DNA of 64,000 nt from NCBI GenBank assembly GCA_037953625.1, contig CM075649.1, forward strand, positions 78,353,290-78,417,289. The letters are read 5' to 3'. Every line of letters starts with the position of its first letter. Positions within the stretch are counted from its first letter, which is position 1. The translations under genes were made by a program, and so were the position numbers. This DNA comes from Crotalaria pallida (Eukaryota; Streptophyta; Magnoliopsida; Fabales; Fabaceae). Of this stretch, positions 48,516 through 60,495 are shown one piece after another. The notes beneath the pieces were generated by a model. The model was not told the DNA's origin. It was given only the letters and a program-made list of their open reading frames with translations, and did not search any database.

Positions 48516-48607
48516 TGTAACATCCTGCTTTTAAATTCCAAATTCTATTAGAATTACTCTAGGTTTTATTTTAAAACTTAAGTAGAAGAATTCATAAAAA
48601 TGCTAGG
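48516..48607. mobile_element. Left end of another LTR, interrupted
   Basis: TGTAACATCCTGCTTT starts a TGTAAC-type LTR that differs from the following one after about 12 bases. It is broken off at 48607 by the next LTR. CTAGG (48603-48607) is the predicted target duplication of the array to its right. Confidence 0.5.
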
Positions 48608-49378
48608 TGTAACATCCTCACTTTTATTAGTTAATTTTAAGTTTTAATAAAATTGGTGTTAGAAAATTCCTTTTTAAGCCTAATTACTTTTAAAAGATTT
48701 TACGAAAATCCGGCAGAGTTTCCTCTGTTTTTCGGACTTCCCAAAATTTTCCTTCTTTAAACCTGTCAGTCCAGAAATATTCAAAATCATAAAACATAAT
48801 AGTTCTACAGCCAATTCAGATCCTAACGCCCGATAGTATAAGCCTCAGGGCATACGACTATTACATATTCTAAAAATTATAAAAATAACAGTCTACTCAT
48901 AATAATAAATATACATTCCACGTAGTGGAATGAAAATTCTGCTCGGCCATGACCCATGTAAGCTCCACTTTCGTACCTGCAAAATATAGCAAGAAGGGTA
49001 GCATTACACAGAACTTAAAAAGATAAATCCAAAAAGAAGACATAGTAACAACTAAGCCTACATTATTATTATCATACGTTATTCACAAATTTCCATATAT
49101 TTAATTTCCCTTAATTCTTCTCTTATTCTCTCATTCTTTTAATTTACATTTAATTCTCTAACAGTTCTCGCATTTCATTACACTTTTGGTTCGCTATTCA
49201 TTTCTTTCAATTCTTAATTCGCTATTCAATTTACCTTATTCATTCATTTATTTATTTATTTCCATTTTTAGTTCTCTGATTATTTCTACATTCTCTTTTC
49301 TTTTCTTTTTCTTCTTCTCTTCCTTTTCTTTTTCTTTTTCTCTTTCTATGTCTTTTCTTTTTCTTTTCCTTTTTCCTT

Positions 49379-49580
49379 ATGACTGAGTCCAATAGACCAT
49401 CAGCCATTTACCTTTTATCATGACTGAGTCCAAAAGACCATCAGCCGTTTTTCCTTTATTATGACTAAGTCCAAAAGACCATCAGTCGTTTTCCTTTATT
49501 ATGACTGAGTCCAAAAGACCATCAGCCGTGTTCATTTATTATGACTGAGTCCAAAAGACCATCAGCCGTTTACTTTTCTT
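49379..49580. repeat. Minisatellite, about 40 bp x 5
   Basis: Units start atgactgagtccaaaagacc and continue atcagccgtt plus a T-rich tail. Confidence 0.92.
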
Positions 49581-50865
49581 TTTAAATTATTTATCTTTTC
49601 TCTTTTTATAATTTAAGTAATTCTTTTATGCCTATCTCAATCTTTTAATTTACATTTTCATTTGACTTATCACATTTTCCTACATTTTCTACTTTATTCT
49701 TTTTCTTATTGCTAATTGCCCTCGCTTTTATCGAACTCTACTTAACTTGGTTATGTTGATTATATTTTAGTTCTCGTTATTAATTCTTAGTTATTTCTTT
49801 GTTTCCTTTATCTTATACTATTACATAACTTAAGGTTTCTATTTCATTAACTCCCGTTTATTTAACTACTCTATTAGCTCACATTATTACTTAACTTATT
49901 ATTCCTATTTCATTAACTCCATTTTACTTAACTATCCTATTAATTCAACTTAGTTTCCCTATTTTATTATGCCATTTTGTTTAACTTCCCTATTATCGAA
50001 CTCTCTCACGTCTTATTATCTTTTTACTAATTTCTTTTACCGGTTTCCTATTTATACTTGAAATTTAGTTTATTATCTATTTTCTATTTTTCTAATCCCA
50101 ACATCTATTAACTAATTCTACTCCGCACATACCTATTGCCTTCGCATTTAAACTCCTCTTTTATCTCACTTTTAGTTTATTTATTCTATTCTTCTTGCCT
50201 ATTCAATTAATCTTTATTCTTTTACACTCACACTTAGTTAATTTTTCCTAACTTATCCTTTTGGTTATATTTTATACTTTCTTATGTTTTCATCCAACGT
50301 TGACCGAATTACTATCCTAACTACACGCATTCATCCCGAACATTATTCTAATTATATACATTTTATTCCCTAAGGTATAGCTTCTATTAGCAATTTTATT
50401 TACTTCATTTATATCAGCGGAGACTACCCTAAGGTTCATTATCATACTTTTTAATTACCCTATTCTTAGCTACCACTATAGCATCCTAGAATTTACTTTC
50501 TAAGTAAAGGTAACGCAACCCGTCTTACCTCGGGCTTTTAAAAAGAACCTGAGTTGTGGCTCGGCGACGATGACGGCGTCGGTGTTGCTCCTCGTTAGCG
50601 AGAACGATCGCGGTTGGACCAATGCAAGAGCTTCGACCTCAGGGTACCCGACACAAGCCCGGTGCGATCACGAGTCGGCAACGGCGTCGGTGAGATCCGT
50701 GGAGAGGGAGAAAGCTCGGCCAAAGGGGAAGGAGAGAGAAAGGCCAAGGGAAGGAAGAGAGAGATGGGGATGCTCTACGTGGTGGTGGCCACGGCTCACG
50801 GCGGTGGCGGCCGGAGAGGAAGGAGGTGGGCGGTGGAGGAGGAGAGAGATGAGGGATCCAATTAA

Positions 50866-50909
50866 GAGAGAGAAAGAAAGAGAGAGGGAGAGAGAGAGAG
50901 AGAGAGAGC
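50866..50909. repeat. (GA)n microsatellite
   Basis: Interrupted gaga run in LTR 1; the same tract recurs at about 58606-58642 in LTR 2. Confidence 0.85.
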
Positions 50910-51964
50910 GGATCTATGGGAGGGAGGAAGAGCCAAGGAGGTGGCGGCGGCATGGTGGCTCCGGCGGTGGTGGAGGTTGTGGAGGAGGAGGAGGGAGAGA
51001 GAAGGAGGGAGGAGGGGTGGAAAAATGGGGGTTTGGGGGGTATTTTCGCACCATTTATGGTGCTGGTGCGAATCAGCTTCGCGCCGCACGCCTGGGCGCG
51101 GCCTCCCGCTCGTCCGGGCGAGAAAGTTGCTGGGTGCTCAGGTCAGATGCGCGCTCGCGCGCCTGGGCGAGCTGCTGGCGCGCCTGGGCGAGGGTCTGTT
51201 GACTTTCTGTTGACTGTGCTATAACTTCTTCGTTAACCGTCGGATCTTGCCCAAATTTGGAGACAAGCTTCCTAAGACACTTATCTCCATATCCAACGGT
51301 GGAATTCATGTTTAGAGATGTAGATCTTTTATTTTGAATTTCCTAATTTATGGTGTTTATAACACCGAAAACACCGACTTTTAACACTCGCCTAGTCTTC
51401 TTTAAATCTCTATTCCGATGCCAACACTTTTTAATTCCTTTATGACACTCAGAGAATTCCTAATCCGTTGTTTTAAATCCCTTTTTGGATGATCCTTACT
51501 TCCGATTCTGATTATTATTAGAATTAAATTTCGGGATGTTACATTTCTCCCTCACTTACTAGAATTTCGTCCCCGAAATTCCGTTCGATTCCATGTATAG
51601 AGAACCATCCCATTGGTAAGATTTTGACTACGGTTTTCACTTCCCTTCGGTTTTTACTTTCCGCTCCATATGTGGTTAGGGTCATGCCTACTTCAACGTT
51701 TATCTTCTTATACTACGTACTATCTCTATCTGCATAGGATCGTCAGTTTTCTTATTATTAAAGTTCCATATCCCATTCCTTGGATTGAAATACTCCCCCA
51801 CATGGCATCGGCATACTTGTTTATATCCATGCTTGGGTAGGTTCGATCGCTGTTAAGAATCGAGTCCATGGATTTCCCGAACGTCATCTGGGATTGGAAG
51901 TGGTGCGGGGTTGGCTACCCGCGGGTGGCACTGAATCATGTTGGTTTCTTACGGCTTGGTGATT

Positions 51965-51967
<3 letters not shown>

Positions 51968-52004
<37 letters not shown>
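51968..52004. repeat. (TA)n microsatellite
   Basis: About 18 TA units directly upstream of the HSP90-like fragment. The matching tract is 59692-59723 in the second copy. Confidence 0.92.
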
Positions 52005-52006
<2 letters not shown>

Positions 52007-52007
<1 letters not shown>

Positions 52008-52170
52008 TGAAACTCGAAGAGAGTGAAGATGAAAAGAAGAAACACGAAGCACTCAAGAATGAGTTTCGTGGTCTTTGCAAGACGACCCAGAATGTACTGG
52101 ATACATGTCAAGCAAGAAGACAATGGAGGTTATCCCAAAGTGTACATTTCCATCAGAGTCATCGAAAGAT
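52007..52170 (+). pseudogene. HSP90-like gene fragment captured by the retroelement
   Basis: The plus-strand frame reads LKLEESEDEKKKHEALKN then EFRGLCKTTQNVLD, very like the middle/C-terminal part of cytosolic plant HSP90 ('ESEDEKKK..ALK..F.GLCK...VL'). After a one-base frame change it continues KVYISIRVIERC, resembling the next HSP90 block. The fragment runs antisense to the element's gag and is bordered by a TA microsatellite. It carries no start codon and does not encode a functional chaperone. The assignment is from memory of the family; a protein search is needed. Confidence 0.6.
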
Positions 52171-52774
52171 GTACTTTCTATGGGCCTGCGGCCGTTTTGA
52201 TTGGTCTCAGTAAGGTTACCTGATGCAGTGGTTAAGGCTTGCTTCTTTCGAGGAAATCGTTCGGGAACTTGGTTAGATTCTAAGTGAGCTTTTAGGATGT
52301 CTACAAGGTTCGTTAGAGTCTCTCCGGGATTCTACACTCTATTACTCTACTCTCTAATTCTACGCAAAGAATCTAGAAGGAATTCTTTTCGAGTTGGTTC
52401 TGCTCCGTCTAGGGGGTCTATTTAAAAATGGTTACTTCGATTATTTCGGTTTTTGATGAAATGTGCCAACGACATCGACCACTAATAGGTGCGAATATTG
52501 AGGTTATCAATCCCAATCTCACATATACCAATAGCAATATCATTGTCAGGTTCGTTGATGGTATCATCCTCTAACAGGTGTAAGGGTTAGAGTGATCGGT
52601 TCTAACCCTACCTCCTACCAGTGGCAATACCATCACTGAGCTAGGTGGAACTTTAACTAATGTACTAGCACTCATGGACATCTTTCTAAGCTAAATTTGT
52701 ATATACATGCTTTATGCAAAATACTTTATATAAATGTTTGGTGCATTGTGAACGCTAAAGTACCTCGGGTGAGT

Positions 52775-53728
52775 TCACTCGTCGTTCTGCGTGCTCCTAG
52801 GACAGTCTGCAGCACGGTGTCCCGACTGTCCGCAGTGATAACAGAGGCCCTCCTTCCTTAGCTTGTTCAAAGGCCAACACAAACGTTTGTGAGATCTCCC
52901 ACAGCGTGAACGTAAGGGTCTAGCAATTGGGGCAGCCACATTATGGTCCACGTCCTTTGGAACTATTGCCATAGCATCAGTACCGGCATATGGGTCTAGT
53001 TCTCGCATCGGTCCTTCTCTCCTGGTAGAGCTTTCAGCACCCTGCCTACTCCTGTTTCGTGTCTCCAACCTCTCCTGTTTCAATCCTTTTTCATAAGTGC
53101 TAGCCATGTTTACCAGGTCGGACAAGTTCGCAACATTCTTATACTCAAAGGCGATTTTAATCTCGCTGCGAAGTCCATCCTCGAACTTAATGCACTTAGT
53201 CCTTTCATCAGCATCCCTGTAGCTTCCGGCATATCGGATGAGATCCTCAAAATGTGCAGCATATTCTCCAACACTCATGTTTCCTTGTTTCAGGGTCAAG
53301 AATGCCAGCTCTTTTTCTCGGCGGACATCTTCCGGAAAGTACTTCCCTAGGAACCTGATTTTGAACACGTCCCAGGTGATCTCCTGGTTAGCGATCTCCA
53401 TTTCCCTTCGTATACGCTCCCACCAATATTCAGCTTCTCCAGTGAGCATGTACGCTGCCAAAGGGACTATCTGCTCCGCGGGCGGTGACATTGTGCGGAA
53501 AATCTTCTCTAATTCTTGGAGCCATCTCTGGGCTGCGTCAGGATTGTAGCCACCTTCAAACTTGGGCGGATCGTTCTGCCTGAATCTAGCCAACCAATCA
53601 ATGCCGATTGGGTCTGGTGGTTGATGGAGTGCGGCTGCTGCTACTGTTTCGGCTTGATTCTGATTCATTTGGACCATATTCTCAAGTATCGCGGCCATCC
53701 TATTATCATGAGTACGCCTCCGAGGCAT
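52775..53728 (-). CDS. GAG protein of a GAG-only gypsy element, intact
   Basis: 317 codons from MPRRRTHDNRMAAILENMVQ. I chose this ATG over the one 13 codons upstream because it matches the usual gypsy gag start. Residues about 70-170 form the retrotransposon GAG domain (AQRWLQELEKIFRTMS, AEYWWERIRREM, FKIRFLGKYFPEDVRREKEL, LKQGNMSVGEYAAHFEDLI). A CCHC zinc knuckle CYHCGQSGHRAADC lies near the end, and the frame stops eight residues later, where protease would begin in an autonomous element. Such a GAG could form particles or bind element RNA, but needs polymerase from elsewhere. The ORF is uninterrupted. Confidence 0.93.
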   Translation of the reverse strand: MPRRRTHDNRMAAILENMVQMNQNQAETVAAAALHQPPDPIGIDWLARFRQNDPPKFEGGYNPDAAQRWLQELEKIFRTMSPPAEQIVPLAAYMLTGEAEYWWERIRREMEIANQEITWDVFKIRFLGKYFPEDVRREKELAFLTLKQGNMSVGEYAAHFEDLIRYAGSYRDADERTKCIKFEDGLRSEIKIAFEYKNVANLSDLVNMASTYEKGLKQERLETRNRSRQGAESSTRREGPMRELDPYAGTDAMAIVPKDVDHNVAAPIARPLRSRCGRSHKRLCWPLNKLRKEGLCYHCGQSGHRAADCPRSTQNDE

Positions 53729-54680
53729 GATGAATGAGTTCTGGAAAAAGAATACGTTATTCCACAATTAACTAATCAATCCTCAATCTAAATGTACCTA
53801 TGCATCTATTCTAAGACTTGACACTAACATTTGGTCACTCGCTTGGTGAGTAAACCATACGAGTTGTGAGTCCAAACTCCAAGGCCGAGGGAAACTGCTC
53901 TGACATAAATGTAACATCCTCACTTTTATTAGTTAATTTTAAGTTTTAATAAAATTGGTGTTAGAAAATTCCTTTTTAAGCCTAATTACTTTTAGAAGAT
54001 TTTACAAAAATCCGGCAGAGTTTCCTCTATTTTTCGAACTTCCCAAAATTTTCCTTCTTTAAACCTGTCAGTCCAGAAATATTCAAAATCATAAAACATA
54101 ATAGTTCTACAGCCAATTCAGATCCTAACGCCCGATAGTATAAGCCTCAGGGCATACGACTATTACATATTCTAAAAATTATAAAAATAACAGTCCACTC
54201 ATAATAATAAATATACATTCCACGTAGTGGAATGAAAATTCTGCTCGGCCATGACCCATGTAAGCTCCACTTCCGTACCTGCAAAATATAGCAAGAAGGG
54301 TAGCATTACACAGAACTTAAAAAGATAAATCCTAAAAGAAGACATAGTAACAACTAAGCCTACATTATTATTATCATATGTTATTCACAAATTTCCATAT
54401 ATTTAATTTCCCCTAATTCTTCTCTTATTCTCTCATTCTTTTAATTTACATTTAATTCTCTAACAGTTCTCGCATTTCATTACACTTTTGGTTCGCTATT
54501 CATTTCTTTCAATTCTTAATTCTCTATTCAATTTACCTTATTCATTTATTTATTTATTTATTTCCATTTTTAGTTCTCTGATTATTTCGACATTCTCTTT
54601 TCTTTTCTTTTTCTTCTTCTCTTCCTTTTCTTTTTCTTTTTCTCTTTCTATGTCTTTTCTTTCTCTTTTCCTTTTTCCTT

Positions 54681-55075
54681 ATGACTGAGTCCAATAGACC
54701 ATCAGCCATTTACCTTTTATCATGACTGAGTCCAAAAGACCATCAGCCGTTTTTCCTTTATTATGACTGAGTCCAAAAGACCATCAGCCGTTTCCTTTAT
54801 ATGACTGAATCCAAAAGATCATCAGCCGTTTTTCCTTTATTATGATTGAGTCCAAAAGACCATCAGCCGTTTCCTTTATATGACTGGGTCCAAAAGACCA
54901 TCAGCCGTTTTTCCTTTATATGACTGAGTCCAAAAGACCATCAGCCGTTTTCTTTTATTATGACTGAGTCCAATAGACCATCAGCCGTTTTCCTTTATTA
55001 TGACTGAGTCCAAAAGACCATCACCCGTGTTCATTTATTATGACTGAGTCCAAAAGACCATCAGCCGTTTACTTT
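54681..55075. repeat. Minisatellite, about 40 bp x 10
   Basis: Same unit as 49379-49580. Units vary between about 38 and 41 bp, differing in the T-rich tail and at single bases. Confidence 0.92.
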
Positions 55076-55205
55076 TCTTTTTAAATTATTTATCTTTTCT
55101 CTTTTTATAATTTAAGTAATTCTTTTATGCCTATCTCAATCTTTTAATTTACATTTTCATTTGACTTATCAGATTTTCCTACATTTTCTACTTTATTCTT
55201 TTTCT

Positions 55206-58200
55206 TATTGCTATTTGCCCTCGCTTTTATCCAACTCTACTTAACTTGGTTATGTTGATTATATTTTAGTTCTCGTTATTAATTCTTAGTTATTTCTTTG
55301 TTTCCTTTATCTTATACTATTACATAACTTAAGGTTTCTATTTCATTAACTCCCGTTTATTTAACTACTCTATTAGCTCACATTATTACTTAACTTATTA
55401 TTCCTATTTCATTAACTCCATTTTACTTAACTATCCTATTAATTCAACTTGGTTTCCCTATTTTATTATGCCATTTTGTTTAACTTCCCTATTATCGAAC
55501 TCTCTCACGTCTTATTATCTTTTTACTAATTTCTTTTACCGGTTTCCTATTTATACTTTAAATTTAGTTTATTATCTCGTTTCTATTTTTCTAATCCTAA
55601 CATCTATTAACTAATTCTACTCCGCACATACCTATTGCCTTCGCATTTAAACTCCTCTTTTATCTCACTTTTAGTTTATTTATTCTATTCTTCTTGCCTA
55701 TTCAATTACTCTTTATTCTTTTACACTCATGCTTAGTTAATTTTTCCTAACTTATCCTTTTGGTTATATTTTATACTTTCTTATGTTTTCATCCAACGTT
55801 GACCGAATTACTATCCTAACTACTCTCATTCATCCCGGACATTATTCTAATTATATACATTTTATTCCCTAAGGTATAGCTTCTATTAGCAATTTTATTT
55901 ACTTCATTTATATCAGCGGGGACTACCCTAAGGTTCATTATCATACTTTTTAATTACCCTATTCTTAGCTACCACTATAGCATCCTAGAATTTACTTTCT
56001 AAGTAAAGGTAACGCAACCCGTCTTACCTCGGGCTTTTAAAAAGAACCTGTGTTGTGGCTCGGCGACGATGATGGCGTCGGTGTTTCACCTCGTTAGCGA
56101 GAACGATCGCGGCTGGACCAAGGCAAGAGCATCGAGCCTCGGGGTACCCGACACAAGCCCGGTGCGATCACGAGTCGACAACGGCGTCGGTGAGATCCGT
56201 GGAGAGGGAGAAAGCTCGGCCATAGGGGAAGGAGAGAGAAAGGCCAAGGGAAAGAAGAGAGAGATGGGGATGATCACCGTGGTGGTGGCCATGGCTCACG
56301 GCGGTGGCGGCCGGAGAGGAATATTGCTAATTGCCCTCGCTTTTATCCAACTCTACTTAACTTGGTTATGTTGATTATATTTTAGTTCTCGTTATTAATT
56401 CTTAGTTATTTCTTTGTTTCCTTTATCTTATACTATTACATAACTTAAGGTTTCTATTTCATTAACTCCCGTTTATTTAACTACTCTATTAGCTCACATT
56501 ATTACTTAACTTATTATTCCTATTTCATTAACTCCATTTTACTTAACTATCCTATTAATTCAACTTAGTTTCCATATTTTATTATGCCATTTTGTTTAAC
56601 TTCCCTATTATCGAACTCTCCCACGTCTTATTATCTTTTTACTAATTTCTTTTACCGGTTTCCTATTTATACTTGAAATTTAGTTTATTATCTCGTTTCT
56701 ATTTTTCTAATCCCAACATCTATTAACTAATTCTACTCCGCACATACCTATTGCCTTCGCATTTAAACTCCTCTTTTATCTCACTTTAGTTTATTTATTC
56801 TATTCTTCTTGCCTATTCAATTACTCTTTATTCTTTTACACTCACGCTTAGTTAATTTTTCCTAACTTATCCTTTTGGTTATATTTTATACTTTCTTATG
56901 TTTTCATCCAACATTGACCGAATTACTATCCTAACTACACTCATTCATCCCGGACATTATTCTAATTATATACATTTTATACCCTAAGGTATAGCTTCTA
57001 TTAGCAATTTTATTTAGTTCATTTATATCAGCGGGGACTACCCTAAGGTTCATTATCATACTTTTTAATTACCCTATTCTTAGCTACCACTATAGCATCC
57101 TAGAATTTACTTTCTAAGTAAAGGTAACGCAACCCGTCTTACCTCGGACTTTTAAAAAGAACCTGGGTTGTGGCTCGGCGACGATGACGGCGTTGGTGTT
57201 GCTCCTCGTTAGCGAGAACGATCGCGGCTGGACCAAGGCAAGAGCATCGAGCCTCGGGGTACCCGACACAAGCCCGGTGCGATCACGAGTCGGCAACGGC
57301 GTCGGTGAGATCTGTGGAGAGGGAGAAAGCTCGGCCATAGGGGAAGGAGAGAGAAAGGCCAAGGGAAAGAAGAGAGAGATGGGGATGATCACCGTGGTGG
57401 TGGCCATGGCTCACGGCGGTGGCGGCCGGAGAGGAATATTGCTAATTGCCCTCGCTTTTATCCAACTCTACTTAACTTGGTTATGTTGATTATATTTTAG
57501 TTCTCGTTATTAATTCTTAGTTATTTCTTTGTTTCCTTTATCTTATACTATTACATAACTTAAGGTTTCTATTTCATTAACTCCCGTTTATTTAACTACT
57601 CTATTAGCTCACATTATTACTTAACTTATTATTCCTATTTCATTAACTCCATTTTACTTAACTATCCTATTAATTCAACTTAGTTTCCCTATTTTATTAT
57701 GCCATTTTGTTTAACTTCCCTATTATCGAACTCTCTCACGTCTTATTATCTTTTTACTAATTTCTTTTACCGGTTTCCTATTTATACTTGAAATTTAGTT
57801 TATTATCTCGTTTCTATTTTTCTAATCCCAACATCTATTAACTAATTCTACTCCGCACATACCTATTGCCTTCGCATTTAAACTCCTCTTTTATCTCACT
57901 TTAGTTTATTTATTCTATTCTTCTTGCCTATTCAATTACTCTTTATTCTTTTACACTCACGCTTAGTTAATTTTTCCTAACTTATCCTTTTGGTTATAAT
58001 TTATACTTTCTTATGTTTTCATCCAACGTTGACTGAATTACTATCCTAACTACACTCATTCATCCCGGACATTATTCTAATTATATACATTTTATTCCCT
58101 AAGGTATAGCTTCTATTAGCAATTTTATTTAGTTCATTTATATCAGCGGGGACTACCCTAAGGTTCATTATCATACTTTTTAATTACCCTATTCTTAGCT

Positions 58201-58551
58201 ACCACTATAGCATCCTAGAATTTACTTTCTAAGTAAAGGTAACGCAACCCGTCTTACCTTGGTCTTTTAAAAAGAACCTGGGTTGTGGCTCAGCGACGAT
58301 GACGGCGTCGGTGTTGCTCCTCGTTAGCGAGAACGATCGCGGCTGGACCAAGGCAAGAGCATCGAGCCTCGGGGTACCCGACACAAGCCCGGTGCGATCA
58401 CGAGTCGGCAACGGCGTCGGTGAGATCTGTGGAGAGGGAGAAAGCTCGGCCATAGGGGAATGAGAGAGAAAGGCCAAGGGAAAGAAGAGAGAGATGGGGA
58501 TGATCACCGTGGTGGTGGCCACGGCTTACGGCGGTGGCGACCGGAGAGGAA
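55206..58551. repeat. 1,115-bp unit in three tandem copies
   Basis: Units are 55206-56321, 56322-57436 and 57437-58551. Each runs from tattgctaattgccctcg to gccggagaggaa (first and last units with single-base variants). The first two end in an abrupt join gaggaa|tattgc; the third continues into ggaggtgggcgg as in LTR 1. Copies differ at scattered bases. ORFs repeated in each unit (56069-56374, 57184-57489 and their antisense partners) come from the GC-rich end and are not called genes. Confidence 0.93.
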
Positions 58552-59677
58552 GGAGGTGGGCGGTGGAGGAGGAGAGAGATGGGGGATCCAATTAAGAGAG
58601 TGAAAGAAAGAAAGAGAGAGGGAGAGAGAGAGAGAGAGAGAGCAGATCTATGGGAGGGAGGAAGAGGCAAGGAGGTGGCGGCGGCTTGGTGGCTCCGGCG
58701 GTGGTGGAGGTTGTGGAGGAGGAGGAGGGAGAGAGAAGAAGGGAGGAGGGGTGGAAAAATGGGGGTTTGGGGGGTATTTTCGCACCATTTATGGTGCTGG
58801 TGCGAATCAGCTTTGCGCCGCGCGCCTGGGCGCGGCCTCCCGCTCGTCCGGGCGAGAAAGTTGCTGGGTGCTCAGGTCTGATGCGCGCTCGCGCGCCTGG
58901 GCGAGGGTCTGTTGACTTTCTGTTGACTGTGCTATAACTTCTTCGTTAACCGTCGGATCTTGCCCAAATTTGGAGACAAGCTTCCTAAGACACTTATCTC
59001 CATATCCAACGGTGGAATTCATGTTTAGAGATGTAGATCTTTTATTTTGAATTTCCTAATTTATGGTGTTTATAACACGGAAAACACCGACTTTTAACAC
59101 TCGCCTGGTCTTCTTTAAATCTCTCTTCCGATGCCAACACTTTTTAATTCCTTTATGAAACTCAGAGAATTCCTAATCCATTGTTTTAAATCCCTTTTTG
59201 GATGATCCTTACTTCCGATTCTGATTATTATTAGAATTAAATTTCGGGATGTTACATTTCTCCCCCACTTATTGGAATTTCGTCCCCGAAATTCCGTTCG
59301 ATTCCATGTATAGAGAACCATCCCATTGGTAAGATTTTGACTACGGTTTTCACTTCCCTTCGGTTTTTACTTTCCGCTCCATATGTGGTTAGGGTCATGC
59401 CTACTTCAACGTTTATCTTCTTATACTACGTACTATCTCTATCTGCATAGGATCGTCAGTTTTCTTATTATTAAAGTTCCATATCCCATTCCTTGGATTG
59501 AAATCCTCCCCCACTTGGCATCGACATACTTATTTATATCCATGCTAGGGTAGGTTCGATCGCTGTTAAGAATCGAGTCCATGGATTTCCCGAACGTCAT
59601 CCGGGATTGGAAGTGGTGTGGGGTTGGCTACCCGCGGGTGGCACTGAATCATGTTGGGTTCTTAAGGCTTGGTGAAT

Positions 59678-59725
<48 letters not shown>

Positions 59726-59726
<1 letters not shown>

Positions 59727-59890
59727 TGAAACTCGAAGAGAGTGAAGATGAAAAGAAGAAACACGAAGCACTCAAGAATGAGTTTCGTGGTCTTTGCAAG
59801 ACGACCCAGAATGTACTGGATACATGTCAAGCAAGAAGACAATGGAGGTTATCCCAAAGTGTACATTTCCATCAGAGAGTCATCGAAAGA
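59726..59890 (+). pseudogene. HSP90-like fragment, second copy
   Basis: Same coding stretch as 52007-52170, with a two-base insertion (cagagagtcat) that alters the downstream frame. Its presence in both internal regions shows capture before they separated. Confidence 0.6.
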
Positions 59891-60495
59891 TGTACTTTCT
59901 ATGGGCCTGCGGCCGTTTTGATTGGTCTCGGTAAGGTTACCTGATGCAGTGGTTAAGGCTTGCTTTTTTCGAGGAAATCGTTCGAGAACTTGGTTAGATT
60001 CTAAGTGAGCTTTTAGGATGTCTACAAGGTTCGTTCGAGTCTCTCCGGGATTCGACACTCTATTACTCTACTCTCTAATTCTACGCAAAGAATCTAGAAG
60101 GAATTCTTTTCGAGTTGGTTCTGCTCCGTCTAGGGGGTCTATTTAAAAATGGTTACTTCAATTATTTCGGTTTTTGATGAAATGTGCCAACGACATCGAC
60201 CACTAATAGGTGCGAAGATTGAGGTGATCAATCCCAATCTCACATCTACCAATAGCAATATCATTGTCAGGTTCGTTGATGGTATCATCCTCTAACAGGT
60301 GTAAGGGTTAGAGTGATCGGTTCTAACCCTACCTCCTACCAGTGGCAATACCATCACTGAGCTAGGTGGAACTTTAACTAATGTACTAGCGCTCATGGAC
60401 ATCTTTATAAGCTAAATTTGTATATACATGCTTTATGCAAAATACTTTATATAAATGTTTGGTGCATTGTGAACGCTAAAGTACCTCAGGTGAGT

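Larger units (their letters stand above)
48608..51543 (-). mobile_element. LTR 1 of the GAG-only array
   Basis: 2,936 bp, TGTAACATCCTCAC...GGGATGTTACA. It contains the 'atccggcagagtttcctctg' block, a five-copy minisatellite (49379-49580), one copy of the unit that is triplicated in LTR 2 (about 49707-50822), a GA microsatellite (50866-50909) and a GC-rich end with gcgcgcctgggcg motifs (51090-51190). ORFs at 50570-51309 on both strands are composition artefacts. Confidence 0.9.
51544..53909 (-). mobile_element. Internal region 1 of the GAG-only array
   Basis: 2,366 bp. On the minus strand, in order: a decayed primer site (atgtcagagcag, about 53895-53906), an intact gag (53728-52775), about 1.2 kb without pol, an antisense HSP90-like fragment, a TA microsatellite, and a palindrome plus G-rich tract next to LTR 1 (51545-51582). 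Protease, RT, RNase H and integrase are absent. Confidence 0.88.
53910..59256 (-). mobile_element. LTR 2 of the GAG-only array, enlarged
   Basis: 5,347 bp, with the same ends as LTR 1. It is larger because it has ten minisatellite copies instead of five and three copies of a 1.1-kb unit instead of one. It is shared by the two internal regions: 3' LTR of the right one and 5' LTR of the left one. Confidence 0.9.

Noticed and set aside
50570..51309. 210-codon Arg/Gly/Glu-rich ORF and antisense partners
   Set aside because: Composition artefact of GGA/GAG-rich LTR DNA; copies in LTR 2 have different frames and lengths.
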